Shown: piece after piece, positions 50,423-58,917 of the stretch | How the letters are laid out: the number at the start of each line of letters is the position of its first letter | How positions within the stretch are numbered: the first letter of the stretch is position 1 | Assembly: GCF_003121585.1 (NCBI RefSeq) | Contig: NZ_QEOO01000016.1 | Span: 372,001-436,000, forward strand | DNA: 64,000 bases | Source of the DNA: Nocardioides speluncae | GTDB taxonomy: Bacteria > Actinomycetota > Actinomycetes > Propionibacteriales > Nocardioidaceae | Direction of reading: 5' to 3' | The notes under the pieces: generated by a model | Seen by the model: only the letters and a program-made list of their open reading frames with translations | Told to the model about the DNA's origin: nothing | Databases searched by the model: none | Translations under genes and position numbers: made by a program

Positions 50423-50908
50423 ATGTCCGAGTTCCTCAAGCTGCTCGCCTACCTCGGCCGGATCGACCCGCGCGCGTGGGACGCGATCATCCCGCACGGC
50501 CCGGCGATCCGCGGCCTGTCGCGCGGCGACAAGGTCGCCCTCAACCCGCAGCCGCTTCCGCCGGTGGACACCTTCCAGTTCGAGGCCGCGCTGGTCGCGC
50601 ACGAGGTGGTCGGGCTCGCGCTCGAGTCCGAGGCCCGTGACGGCGGCGGTGGCAGCGGGCTGGTGAGCCAGGTGACCGACGAGTGGTGCGGTACGCCGTG
50701 GCCGCGCAAGTGGCCCTGGCCGTGGCCCGGCCCGCGCCCGCGGCGCGGCGTCGAAGGCCCGCAGCCCGACCCGTGGGTGGTCAACACCGGCCGGATCGTC
50801 GCCGCGGTCGTGTTCGCGTCGTACGCCACCAGGCTCGACGAGGGCGAGCTGACCTCAGCGCTCGAGGCGGCCGCCGAACAGCTCGCGAAGGCGGCGCTCG
50901 GCCAGTAG
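50423..50908 (+). CDS. Small protein with NPQPLPP motif, unknown function
   Basis: 161 residues. The phrase GDKVALNPQPLPPVD (near 35-49) recurs in many short actinobacterial proteins of unknown role. A Trp/Pro-rich basic loop, WPRKWPWPWPGPRPRR (near 91-106), follows. The C-terminal 50 residues look helical. No signal peptide. It lies between the MITE-like element and the convergent unknown gene ending at 50918. It may be an accessory or adaptor of the injection system, judged only by location. Confidence 0.65.
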   Translation: MSEFLKLLAYLGRIDPRAWDAIIPHGPAIRGLSRGDKVALNPQPLPPVDTFQFEAALVAHEVVGLALESEARDGGGGSGLVSQVTDEWCGTPWPRKWPWPWPGPRPRRGVEGPQPDPWVVNTGRIVAAVVFASYATRLDEGELTSALEAAAEQLAKAALGQ

Positions 50909-50917
50909 TGGTCTCGG

Positions 50918-51574
50918 CTAGGGCTCGGGGATGTCGGGGGCGTGCTGGACCTGGACGGGGATCACGTTGCCGTTGGCGACGATCGCGAAGTCCACGGAGA
51001 GGTGGGTGGTGATGTCGTCGCCGGCGGGAACCGTGAACACCGGCAGCTCCAGCGACCAGCCCGGTTCCGCGGTGACGCTGCCCGGCCCGGCCAGCGCCTC
51101 GACCGACTCACCGGCGGGCTCGTAGTAGCCGCGCCAGAAGTTGGCGCGGACGGTGACCGTGGCCAGGTCCAGCTCGAGCGGCTCGGTGCCGCGGTGGACC
51201 AGCCGATTGCCGTCCAGACCGACGGCCGCGCGCGGGTACCCGACCATCCGGTCGAGCAGGGAGCGGGCGGCCTCGGTGAGCTCGCTCAGCGGCTGGCCGG
51301 ACAGGACGCCGCTGACCACCAGCGGGTCGCGGTTCGGCAGCTCGATGGTCTCCACGACCGCACCGGGCGGGATCGGGCCGGGAGTGGCGGCACCGACGCC
51401 CTCGATGATCGCCCGGAGCCTGGCGAGGGACGCCTCTGGGACGGTTCCGGCGAAGAAGCCCACGGTGGGTGCGATGCTCCGCCAGCCGGTGAAGCTTCCG
51501 TCGTCGGCGAGCGCGACGTTCTCGGCCGTGGCCGGCGTCGTGCTCCCACTGTTCGCGTAGAACTTCAGCATCAT
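50918..51574 (-). CDS. Unknown protein coupled to the metalloprotease (possible inhibitor or immunity protein)
   Basis: 218 residues. The first 60 (MMLKFYANSGSTTP, then FFAGTVPEASLARLRAIIEG) faintly recall emfourin-type inhibitors of metalloproteases; the rest is beta-rich and unrecognised. ATG 51574 overlaps the stop of the protease gene by 4 bases, so the two are made together. That coupling, together with the faint likeness, suggests it keeps the protease inactive until delivery or binds it as a chaperone. This is inference. It has no signal peptide. Confidence 0.62.
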   Translation of the reverse strand: MMLKFYANSGSTTPATAENVALADDGSFTGWRSIAPTVGFFAGTVPEASLARLRAIIEGVGAATPGPIPPGAVVETIELPNRDPLVVSGVLSGQPLSELTEAARSLLDRMVGYPRAAVGLDGNRLVHRGTEPLELDLATVTVRANFWRGYYEPAGESVEALAGPGSVTAEPGWSLELPVFTVPAGDDITTHLSVDFAIVANGNVIPVQVQHAPDIPEP

Positions 51575-53502
51575 CGAGCCTCCGCCCGCCAGGTTCCGCC
51601 GAGGGCGCGGCCGATGATCGAGACGAACTCGGCCACGTGGCGCGGCTGCGCGCCGTGGTCGTGTACGTCGGTCACCCGGCCGGGGTCGCCCATCACGGAG
51701 CCACTCGAGTAGGTCAGTACCTGGATCGTCTCGTACTTGTCCAGCGTGTCGCGCAGGGTCGTCTCCAGGTCGCGGACCAGGTTGCCGGTGGTGGTGCCGG
51801 CGGCACGGGCCGGATGCGCGGGCGGGCCGGCGAGCGCCGGTAGCGCGGGGAAGGCGACGTTCGGCAGCGCGGCGTACGCCTGCACCACCCGCTGTGACCA
51901 GGCGCCCATCGCCATCCCGGCGACCGCGGCCCGGGCGTTGACGTCGTTGCGGGCGACCATCGCGGTCTGCAGCGCGGTCGCCACCTGGGCCGGCGTCTGG
52001 CCCGCCGGTCCGGTGGTCTGGCCGGCAGGCGGCTCGTGGCCGGTGACCCGGACGTAGTCGCCGGGATGCTGCTGGTATTCGTCCTGCAGCCCGACCAGAT
52101 GGCCGTACTCGTGCGGGATCGTCGAGGCGGCGTTCGGGTCGGCGACGAACCAGCGGCCGGCGTTCGCCCGGCCCGTCCCGGGCGCGACCACCACGTCCAT
52201 CGCCTCCGCGCCGGTCCCGCGCACCATCTCGAAGTCGATCGGCATCACCTTGCGGGTCGGTACGTCGCGGATGGCGGCGTACTTGTTCCAGACCGCCGGG
52301 ACATGCCCGAACCACGAGCCGGGCGGCGCCAGTCCGGTGAAGTTGACCTTCACGGTGACCTGCATCTTGGAGTCGCTGATCTGGTAGCCGTAGCGCGAGG
52401 TCATCCCGATGTTCGCGTTGCCGCCGACCTCCTCGCCCCACTGCCGCTCGATGAAGCCGACCGTCGAGCCGGGCGACGCGGTGTCCAGCGCCAGCCAGGT
52501 CGCGGCGTCGGCCACCCCGGTCCCCGGCAGCGGCGGCACTCGGCTGGTCTGGAAGGTCTGCAGTGCCGTGGTCGTCTTCGGCCCGAAGGCGCCGTCCACG
52601 TTGAGCTTCGGCGAGGCGCCGGCGGTGTTGAGCTTCTGCTGGAGCTCCTTGACCGACGTGCCCTTGAGGATGCCGCCCGCACCCACGACCGGGTGCAGCG
52701 AGGTGCCGGGGTTCTGGACCCCGCGCGAGTCGGCGGTTCCGCTGGGCGTGTGCTGCTCCACCGACGTCGCGCTCTGGCCTTCGAGGGCGTTGAAGCCACC
52801 CGAGACGGCGCGGTCGAGCGCGGTCCAGAACGCCGCGTCGATGATGCCGGTCGGCGCCCGGTGCAGCATGAACAGCTCCAGGATCAGGACCGGGCCGCCC
52901 GTCGCGGCGTCGTACACGCCGTTGACCGCGAGTCGTGGCGAGGCGCCGATCGCGTTGAGCTTCTGCTGCAGGAAGGCGACGTCCGGGTGGTCCATGCCGG
53001 GCGTGAGTACGGCGCGCACCGGCGGCGGCAGCGCCGCGAAGGCGGCGTCGAGCCTGGTCCAGGTGTCGAGGCCGAGTACGCCGTTCGCCGGGGCGATCCC
53101 GCTGGTGGTCTGGAAGGTGCGGACCGCGGCCTGGGTCAGCCCGCCGTACTGTCCGTCCTCGACCAGTGGCACGGCCGAGGCCCGCACCCGGCTGAGCTTG
53201 CGCTGGGCCTGCTTGACCTCCTCGCCGTGCGAGCCGACCTGCAGCACCCGGTGCGGTGCGGCCACCGCACCCGCGCCCGGCACCTGTCGCTGCACCGCCG
53301 CCAGGCCGCCGCGGAGGTGCCCGGCCGCGCGCTGCACCGGCGCGGCTTGGCCCGCGACCAGCCCGGCTACCGCCCGGTTGCCGGCGTCGTGCTGGATCCC
53401 CAGCACCGGGTGTGCCGGCCGCGGCTGCTCGTGGGCCTCCTGCTCGTCGTGGCCGGCCGTCTTCTTCGGCTTGCGCGGCTTGCGCGCCCGGGGCTCGGCC
53501 AT
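51571..53502 (-). CDS. Peptidoglycan-binding zinc metalloprotease, probable injection-system cargo
   Basis: 643 residues. The basic N terminus (RARKPRKPKKTAGHDE) and the phrase LGIQHDAGNRAVAGLVA (about 34-50) resemble the start of the DUF4157 protein. Three peptidoglycan-binding-type repeats lie near 85-140, 165-230 and 278-340. A zinc protease motif, IPHEYGHLVGLQDEY, lies near 462-476 (HExxH plus downstream Glu). There is no signal peptide although its targets would be outside. That, plus its place in the locus, suggests delivery by the injection system into or through a cell wall. ATG 53502 has GAAGG upstream. It runs opposite to the structural genes. Confidence 0.85.
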   Translation of the reverse strand: MAEPRARKPRKPKKTAGHDEQEAHEQPRPAHPVLGIQHDAGNRAVAGLVAGQAAPVQRAAGHLRGGLAAVQRQVPGAGAVAAPHRVLQVGSHGEEVKQAQRKLSRVRASAVPLVEDGQYGGLTQAAVRTFQTTSGIAPANGVLGLDTWTRLDAAFAALPPPVRAVLTPGMDHPDVAFLQQKLNAIGASPRLAVNGVYDAATGGPVLILELFMLHRAPTGIIDAAFWTALDRAVSGGFNALEGQSATSVEQHTPSGTADSRGVQNPGTSLHPVVGAGGILKGTSVKELQQKLNTAGASPKLNVDGAFGPKTTTALQTFQTSRVPPLPGTGVADAATWLALDTASPGSTVGFIERQWGEEVGGNANIGMTSRYGYQISDSKMQVTVKVNFTGLAPPGSWFGHVPAVWNKYAAIRDVPTRKVMPIDFEMVRGTGAEAMDVVVAPGTGRANAGRWFVADPNAASTIPHEYGHLVGLQDEYQQHPGDYVRVTGHEPPAGQTTGPAGQTPAQVATALQTAMVARNDVNARAAVAGMAMGAWSQRVVQAYAALPNVAFPALPALAGPPAHPARAAGTTTGNLVRDLETTLRDTLDKYETIQVLTYSSGSVMGDPGRVTDVHDHGAQPRHVAEFVSIIGRALGGTWRAEAR

Positions 53503-53766
53503 GCCTTCGATTTTCGGCCTCACGCGCGCCCGCGGGCGTCCGTGCGTGGGCACCCGCCGGGGCGCTGCGACCTGCACGAAGGGGCAGCCCGAGCGGCTCC
53601 GCCAACCTCGGATTCTCTCAGTACAAAACCCATCATATCGGACAATGCGTAGAGCGTGCACGATCGGGCACCGGAGGCTTCCTCAGTAGCCGTCCCGCCG
53701 GACGTGTCCGTGCACAGGCCTCGGCAGCAGTCTGGAAGTCAAGTTCTGGTCACTCGAGGAGGCAGC

Positions 53767-55302
53767 ATGCCGACCTATCTTTCGCCCGGTGTCTACGTCG
53801 AAGAGGTCGAGGCGGGGTCCCGGCCGATCGAAGGCGTCGGCACCTCCGTCGCGGCCTTCGTCGGACTGGCCGCCAAGGGGCCGTTCAACGAGCCGACACT
53901 CGTGTCCAACTGGACCCAGTTCACCGAGGCATTCGGTGACTTCGTCGAGAACTCCTACCTCGCGCACTCCGTCTACGGATGGTTCCTGAACGGCGGCGGC
54001 AACTGCTTCGTCGTCCGGATCGGCGCCAACGGCAACGGCAGCGCCAAGGAGCTCTCAGCTCCCCCGGTGGCCGCGGTCGGCGGCTTCACCGCCACCGCGA
54101 TCGGCCGCGCCGCGTCCAAGAAGGTCGAGGTCGTGATCGAGGAGGCCGGCGGCGAGTCGCCGCCCTCCGACGAGTTCAAGCTGGTGATCAAGGTCGACGG
54201 CAAGGCCGCCGAGACCTACGACAACGTCACCACCAAGAAGGGCGACAACAACGTCGCCACCAAGGTCAACACCGCCTCGAAGGTGCTCAACCTCGAGGAG
54301 ACCAGCTCCAACAGCGGGCTGGCCACGATCGGCAAGGGCGCCATCGAGCTGGCCACTCCCGAGCCGGAGCCGGTCCAGCCGACCACCGACAACCTCGGCG
54401 CCACCGACTACGTCGGGGACGCGGCAGACCGCACCGGCTTCAGCGGCTTGGAGGCGATCGACGAGGTCACCATGGTCTCCGTGCCGGACCTGGTCGCGGC
54501 GTACGAGCAGAACGCGATCGACCTGGAGACCTTCCAGGCCGTGCAGCTCGGGATGATCGCGCACTGCGAGCTGATGGGCGACCGGATCGCGATCCTGGAC
54601 ACCCCGCCCGGACTCAACCCGCAGCAGGTGCACACCTGGCGGATGAAGGGGGCCGGCTACGACTCGAAGTTCGCGTCGATGTACTGGCCCTGGCTGAAGG
54701 TCTTCGACCCGGCTACCGGCACCAACCGGCACGTCCCGCCGAGCGGCCACATGGCCGGCATCTGGGCGCGCAACGACGACAGCCGCGGCGTACACAAGGC
54801 ACCCGCGAACGAGGTCGTGCGCGGGGCGATCTCGCTGCAGACCCAGATCACCAAGGCTGAGCACGACCTGCTCAACCCGGTCGGGATCAACTGCGTGCGC
54901 ACCTTCCCCGGCCGTGGGGTCCGGGTCTGGGGCGCGCGGACGCTGTCCAGCGACGCCGAGTGGCGCTACCTGAACGTGCGGCGGCTCTTCAACTACCTGG
55001 AGGAGTCGATCCTGCTGGGCACCCAGTGGGTGGTCTTCGAGCCGAACGACCACGCGTTGTGGGCGCGGATCCGGCGCACGATCAGCGCCTTCCTGATCAA
55101 CGAGTGGCGCAAGGGTGCGCTCTTCGGTACGACGCCGGACGAGGCGTTCTTCGTCAAGTGCGACGACGAGACCAACCCCGCCGAGGGCATCGATGCCGGG
55201 CAGGTCGTCTGCCAGATCGGCGTCGCCCCGGTGAAGCCGGCCGAGTTCGTGATCTTCCAGCTGTCGCAGTTCTCCGGCGGCACCAGCCTCGTCTCCGAAT
55301 AG
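53767..55302 (+). CDS. Contractile tail sheath protein
   Basis: 511 residues. The N-terminal signature SPGVYVEEVEAGSRPIEGVG and ending VAPVKPAEFVIFQLSQF are those of phage-tail and injection-system sheaths. The sheath surrounds the tube and contracts to drive it into a target. The insertion at about 100-215 (Thr/Glu-rich) is the variable surface domain. ATG 53767 has CGAGGAGG upstream. The 264 bases before it, back to the protease start, hold the divergent promoters and an AT-richer patch near 53620-53645; no gene is seen there. This begins the structural operon. Confidence 0.95.
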   Translation: MPTYLSPGVYVEEVEAGSRPIEGVGTSVAAFVGLAAKGPFNEPTLVSNWTQFTEAFGDFVENSYLAHSVYGWFLNGGGNCFVVRIGANGNGSAKELSAPPVAAVGGFTATAIGRAASKKVEVVIEEAGGESPPSDEFKLVIKVDGKAAETYDNVTTKKGDNNVATKVNTASKVLNLEETSSNSGLATIGKGAIELATPEPEPVQPTTDNLGATDYVGDAADRTGFSGLEAIDEVTMVSVPDLVAAYEQNAIDLETFQAVQLGMIAHCELMGDRIAILDTPPGLNPQQVHTWRMKGAGYDSKFASMYWPWLKVFDPATGTNRHVPPSGHMAGIWARNDDSRGVHKAPANEVVRGAISLQTQITKAEHDLLNPVGINCVRTFPGRGVRVWGARTLSSDAEWRYLNVRRLFNYLEESILLGTQWVVFEPNDHALWARIRRTISAFLINEWRKGALFGTTPDEAFFVKCDDETNPAEGIDAGQVVCQIGVAPVKPAEFVIFQLSQFSGGTSLVSE

Positions 55303-55331
55303 AACCCCTTCGCGCGCAAAGGAACTGAACC

Positions 55332-55778
55332 ATGGCCCTCGCAGATTCACTCGACTCCTCCTCCGCCAACGGCTTCACGGTCACCATCGACGGCATCCAG
55401 GTCCCGAAGGTGACCGAGGTCAGCGGCCTCAAGATGGAGGTCGACAAGATCGAGCTCAAGCAGCAGACCAGCGACGGCAAGTACGTCGTACGGCAGCTGA
55501 TCGGTCGGCCGAAGGCCGGTGAGATCACCGTGACCCGGGGTCTCACCGACTCCAAGACGATCTCCGACTGGCTGAAGACGGTCGCCCAGGGCGACGTCGC
55601 CGGCGCCCGCAAGACCGCGTCGGTGGCGCTGCTCGACTACGCCGGCGCGCCGATCAAGACCTACAGCTTCACCAACTGCTGGGTGCGCAGCATCGAGGTC
55701 AACGCCCTCAAGGCTGGCGCGGCCGAGCAGGCGACCGAGAAGTTCGTGGTCTGCTTCGACGAAGTGACCGTGAGCTGA
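55332..55778 (+). CDS. Inner tube protein (gp19-like) 1
   Basis: 148 residues. GFTVTIDGIQVPKVTEVSGL and later FTNCWVRSIEVNAL fit the tail-tube fold that stacks as rings inside the sheath. It follows the sheath gene by 29 bases and precedes the chaperone-like gene by 1 base, a normal order for injection-system loci. A second, related tube gene lies at 58918. Confidence 0.92.
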   Translation: MALADSLDSSSANGFTVTIDGIQVPKVTEVSGLKMEVDKIELKQQTSDGKYVVRQLIGRPKAGEITVTRGLTDSKTISDWLKTVAQGDVAGARKTASVALLDYAGAPIKTYSFTNCWVRSIEVNALKAGAAEQATEKFVVCFDEVTVS

Positions 55779-55779
55779 C

Positions 55780-56277
55780 ATGCAGCGCGGACGAGGCCCG
55801 GCACTGGTCGCCGGCGGAGCCCCGGGCGAGCCGGGAACTGCTCCGCAGTTCGCCGGGCGCCCGGGCGCAGCAGCACCGGCGCCGGCGCCCAGTGCCCGGC
55901 CCGAGCCGCTGCGCACCGAGTTCAACTTCTCCCTGCCCCGCGGCTACCTCGACGACGACGGGGTCACCCACCGCGACGGCACCATGCGGCTCGCCACTGC
56001 GCGCGACGAGCTGCTGCCGCTGTACGACGAGCGGGTGCAGGAGAACGCGGCGTTCACGACGGTCGTGCTGCTGGGCCGGGTGATCACCCGGCTCGGCACG
56101 CTGCCGGCCGTGAACGCGGGGATCGTGGAGAACATGTTCGCCTCGGACGTGGCGTTCCTGCAGGACTTCTACCGCCGGATCAACGCCGAGGGCCACACGC
56201 GCGCCGCGGTGACCTGCCCGGAGTGCTCGCACCGGTTCACCATCGATCTCGCGGGTGGGCGCCTGGGGGAATCATGA
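55780..56277 (+). CDS. Baseplate hub assembly chaperone-like / tail assembly protein
   Basis: 165 residues. After a 45-residue Ala/Pro/Gly-rich leader comes FNFSLPRGYLDDDGVTHRDG, then ENAAFTTVVLLGRVITRLG, the pattern of tail-assembly proteins found after tube genes. The C terminus has CPECSHRF, half of a zinc-ribbon-like motif. It probably helps assemble tube or hub. Its stop overlaps the start of the DUF6760 gene (ATGA). Confidence 0.8.
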   Translation: MQRGRGPALVAGGAPGEPGTAPQFAGRPGAAAPAPAPSARPEPLRTEFNFSLPRGYLDDDGVTHRDGTMRLATARDELLPLYDERVQENAAFTTVVLLGRVITRLGTLPAVNAGIVENMFASDVAFLQDFYRRINAEGHTRAAVTCPECSHRFTIDLAGGRLGES

Positions 56278-56432
56278 CGTACGCGCCCGACCGGCTGTAC
56301 GAGGAGGTCGCGTACGTCGCCTACCACTTCCACTGGCCGCTCGACGACCTGCTGGACCTCGAACACGGTCAGCGGCTGCGCTTCGTCAGCGAGATCGCCG
56401 GCATCAACACCCGCCTGTCCGAGGAGCGCTGA
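56274..56432 (+). CDS. Small DUF6760-like protein
   Basis: 52 residues: RLYEEVAYVAYHFHWPLDDL is the core, with FVSEIAGINTRL at the end. Such small proteins occur after the assembly protein in injection-system and phage-tail loci and have no assigned role. The start overlaps the previous stop by 4 bases, and the Pro-rich gene begins 3 bases after its stop. Confidence 0.8.
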   Translation: MTYAPDRLYEEVAYVAYHFHWPLDDLLDLEHGQRLRFVSEIAGINTRLSEER

Positions 56433-56435
56433 CCC

Positions 56436-58895
56436 ATGGCCATCCGCTGGCCGTGGTCGCGTGGCGACGGCGGGCAGTTTCACAAGGTAACTAGTGAAAC
56501 TGTCCCATCCCCACCGAAACTTCCCACGGGCGGAGACAGTTTCGGTGGGGAAGCACGGCCCTCCCCGATGGGTTGGGCGTTCCTGCCGCCCGTGCAGCGC
56601 ACCCTCGCGGAGCCGATCTCGACGGTCACCCGGCCGACCGAGTTCCCGCACGAGCTGCCGGCCTGGCGCAACCCGTCGTTCGCCGAGCCGCTGTCGCACC
56701 TGGTCACCGACTCCGCGCCGTCCGGCGTGATCTCGTCGGACGACGCTCCGGTGGGACCGACCAGCTCTGCCGCACCGCGTCCCGAGATGACACTGCTGCC
56801 TCCTCCGCCACCGGCCGGCGTGCAGCGCTCGATCCAGCGGCACGCGACGCCGCTGACCGGTGCCTCGAGCACGGACCTGCCCGTCGTACACCGGGCGGTC
56901 GTGGACGAGCCGGCGCCGCCGGGCCCCGCGCCCGAGCCGGTCGACCTGTCCGAGCCGCAGCCTGAGCCTGACTCGGCTCCCGTCACGCCGGAGGCGCCGA
57001 CCCTGGCCGAGGCGCCCGATCTGGCAGTCGGGCCGAGTGCGGTACCGAAGAGTACGACGGCCGCGGACGCCGAAAGCGGTCCTACTCTTCGGTACGACGC
57101 GCCCTCGCTGCCCGCCGCCCCCTCGATGCCGCTGCAGCGGTCGGCTGACTCTTCGGCGCCGCCGTCACGGACGAGTGAGACCTCTCGTCCTCGGCCCGGG
57201 CTCGGCGAGCCGATGACCGCGCTGCCGCCGAGCGCCGTACCCGAGCCGCCGCCGCTGGTGCTGCGCTCGGCCGTGGAGTCCGCGCCCAGCCCCACGCCGT
57301 CAGCCCCCGAAACCGCGAGCGCCGAGCCTGTCACGGCCGCCGCCGAGCCCAGTGAGCCGACGCCGGTCGCCGAGACTCCTGCTGAGCCAACTGTCACGCC
57401 ACCCGTCTCCGAGCCCGAGCCGGCGATCCAGCGGCTCGCCGAGTCGGCAGCCGAACCGCCAGCTGAACCGCCGGCCGAACCACCGGTGCCGGTGGCGGCG
57501 GCAGCGTCGTGGACCGCGACCCCGATGCCGCTGGCCACGCCGGTGGCGACCTCGATCCAGCGGTCGTCGGTACTTCCCGGACCGGGCCAGCCGCAGCCGT
57601 CGCTTACGGTCCGGCCGACTCCGCTGGTCCCGGCACCGCCCGGCCCGCGGGCGGTCCCCGTGCAGCGAGTGCCGGCCGACGTCCCGCTCAACCCGCCACC
57701 GCCGCAGGCGGCGGCCGCCGCGAAGCCGGTGCAGCGGTCGGCGACGACCATTGCACCGACCGATGGTGGCAGCGCCCCGAGTGGCGGGCCTGGGCCCGAG
57801 AGTCAGCCGCTCGACCGCGGCGCGAGCCCCGCCGCGCCCGTCATCTCCCGTGCCGTCAGCCTTCCCGAGCCTCCCGCTCCGGACGCCGGTACGCCGACCG
57901 CCGCAGCACCTGATACCGCGACACCGGCCTCGGCGGCGCCGGTCACCGTCGAGAAGCCCAGGCGAACCTTCGTCCAGCGCCTCTTCGGCCTGCCGTCGCC
58001 GCCCCGCATCCCGCAGCTGCCGAGCGCACCGAGCCTGCCGGCCGTGCCGTCGCTGCCGAGTGCCCCGGCCGTGCCGTCGATGCCCACCATTCCGAACCTG
58101 CCGAACCTGCCCTCGATGCCGGGCCGCCCGAGCCTGCCGGACCTGCCAGCCACGCCGACGATGCCAGCCATGCCGACAGTGCCGGACGTGCCGTCCGTGC
58201 CCGATCTTCCCTCGATGCCGGATCTCCCGTCGGCGTCGGATCTCCCTTCGGTGCCGGACATCCCGGGTCTGCCGTCGATGCCGGAGCTGCCGGTGGTCCC
58301 GGACCTGCCGTCGCTACCCGGTGCGTCGGGACTGCCCCTGCCGAGCCTGCCCAGCCTGCCGTCGCTGCCGAGCGTTCCGTCGGTCCCCGGTCTGCCGGGC
58401 GCACCGGCGATGCCCGGCATGCCTGCCCTGCCCGGCATGCCCAACATGCCGTCGCTCCCGTCGGTGCCATCGATGCCGGACCTGCCGGCGATGCCACTCG
58501 CCGTACCGCCGATGCCGTCCATGCCGTCGCTGCCCGACGTACCGGACGCCGCGTCTGCTCTTTCCGGCCTGGCCGGCGCGGCCGGTACCGCCGCGGGTGC
58601 CGCAGCGAGCGCGTTGCCGGGCGCACTGGCCGGCGGACTGCCTGGCCTGGGCGGACCGGCGGAGGTGGCGCGCGCGGCGACCGAGGTCGACGTACCGGGG
58701 GCCGGCGGAGGCGCGCCCGGCGCCGCTCCTTCGGCAGGCGGCGCGGCCGCCGGCGGTGGCGCGGGCGCCGATGCGAGTACGCCGGAGCAGATCGAGGCGC
58801 TGGCCGGGAAGCTGCTCAACCCGATGCTGCGCCGGATCAAGTCCGAGCTGCTGCTCGATCGCGAGCGGCACGGGCTGCGTACGGACTCATGGTGA
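56436..58895 (+). CDS. Long Pro-rich repeat protein of the injection system
   Basis: 819 residues, almost all low complexity. Residues about 1-500 are Pro/Ala/Ser/Thr-rich with scattered (I/V/L)QR tripeptides. Residues about 523-708 are a regular three-residue repeat, Pro-x-hydrophobic (for example LPSVPSMPDLPAMP), about 60 units long. The C terminus is conserved and helical: EQIEALAGKLLNPMLRRIKS, then ELLLDRERHG. The layout suggests a flexible spacer ending in a docking helix, lying between tube genes in the operon. Two palindromes in its first 120 bases (56472-56550) alter the early coding sequence. Translation start ATG 56436. Confidence 0.8.
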   Translation: MAIRWPWSRGDGGQFHKVTSETVPSPPKLPTGGDSFGGEARPSPMGWAFLPPVQRTLAEPISTVTRPTEFPHELPAWRNPSFAEPLSHLVTDSAPSGVISSDDAPVGPTSSAAPRPEMTLLPPPPPAGVQRSIQRHATPLTGASSTDLPVVHRAVVDEPAPPGPAPEPVDLSEPQPEPDSAPVTPEAPTLAEAPDLAVGPSAVPKSTTAADAESGPTLRYDAPSLPAAPSMPLQRSADSSAPPSRTSETSRPRPGLGEPMTALPPSAVPEPPPLVLRSAVESAPSPTPSAPETASAEPVTAAAEPSEPTPVAETPAEPTVTPPVSEPEPAIQRLAESAAEPPAEPPAEPPVPVAAAASWTATPMPLATPVATSIQRSSVLPGPGQPQPSLTVRPTPLVPAPPGPRAVPVQRVPADVPLNPPPPQAAAAAKPVQRSATTIAPTDGGSAPSGGPGPESQPLDRGASPAAPVISRAVSLPEPPAPDAGTPTAAAPDTATPASAAPVTVEKPRRTFVQRLFGLPSPPRIPQLPSAPSLPAVPSLPSAPAVPSMPTIPNLPNLPSMPGRPSLPDLPATPTMPAMPTVPDVPSVPDLPSMPDLPSASDLPSVPDIPGLPSMPELPVVPDLPSLPGASGLPLPSLPSLPSLPSVPSVPGLPGAPAMPGMPALPGMPNMPSLPSVPSMPDLPAMPLAVPPMPSMPSLPDVPDAASALSGLAGAAGTAAGAAASALPGALAGGLPGLGGPAEVARAATEVDVPGAGGGAPGAAPSAGGAAAGGGAGADASTPEQIEALAGKLLNPMLRRIKSELLLDRERHGLRTDSW
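56472..56506. repeat. Palindrome inside the Pro-rich gene (repeat family member 2)
   Basis: 35 bases with ends GGGCAGTTTC and GAAACTGTCCC and a 14-base centre that matches the 39299 palindrome at 9 of 14 positions. It lies in the coding frame near codon 13 and encodes QFHKVTSETVPS. It looks like a copy of the same dispersed palindromic repeat. Confidence 0.65.
56509..56550. repeat. Second inverted repeat inside the Pro-rich gene
   Basis: CCCCACCGAAACT (56509-56521) and AGTTTCGGTGGGG (56538-56550) are perfect 13-base arms around 16 bases. It follows the previous palindrome by 2 bases and shares the AGTTTC/GAAACT core. Both lie within the first 40 codons of the gene. Confidence 0.65.
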
Positions 58896-58917
58896 CGAGG
58901 ATGAGGAGTGCACTGCG

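Noticed and set aside
50918..53605. 895-residue open frame on the minus strand
   Set aside because: The upstream two thirds are a shadow of the metalloprotease frame (Arg/Gly/Ala-rich); the real gene starts at 51574.
58000..58560. CRISPR-like repeat array
   Set aside because: The short repeats are in frame Pro-x-hydrophobic codons of a protein; there are no regular spacers and no cas genes.
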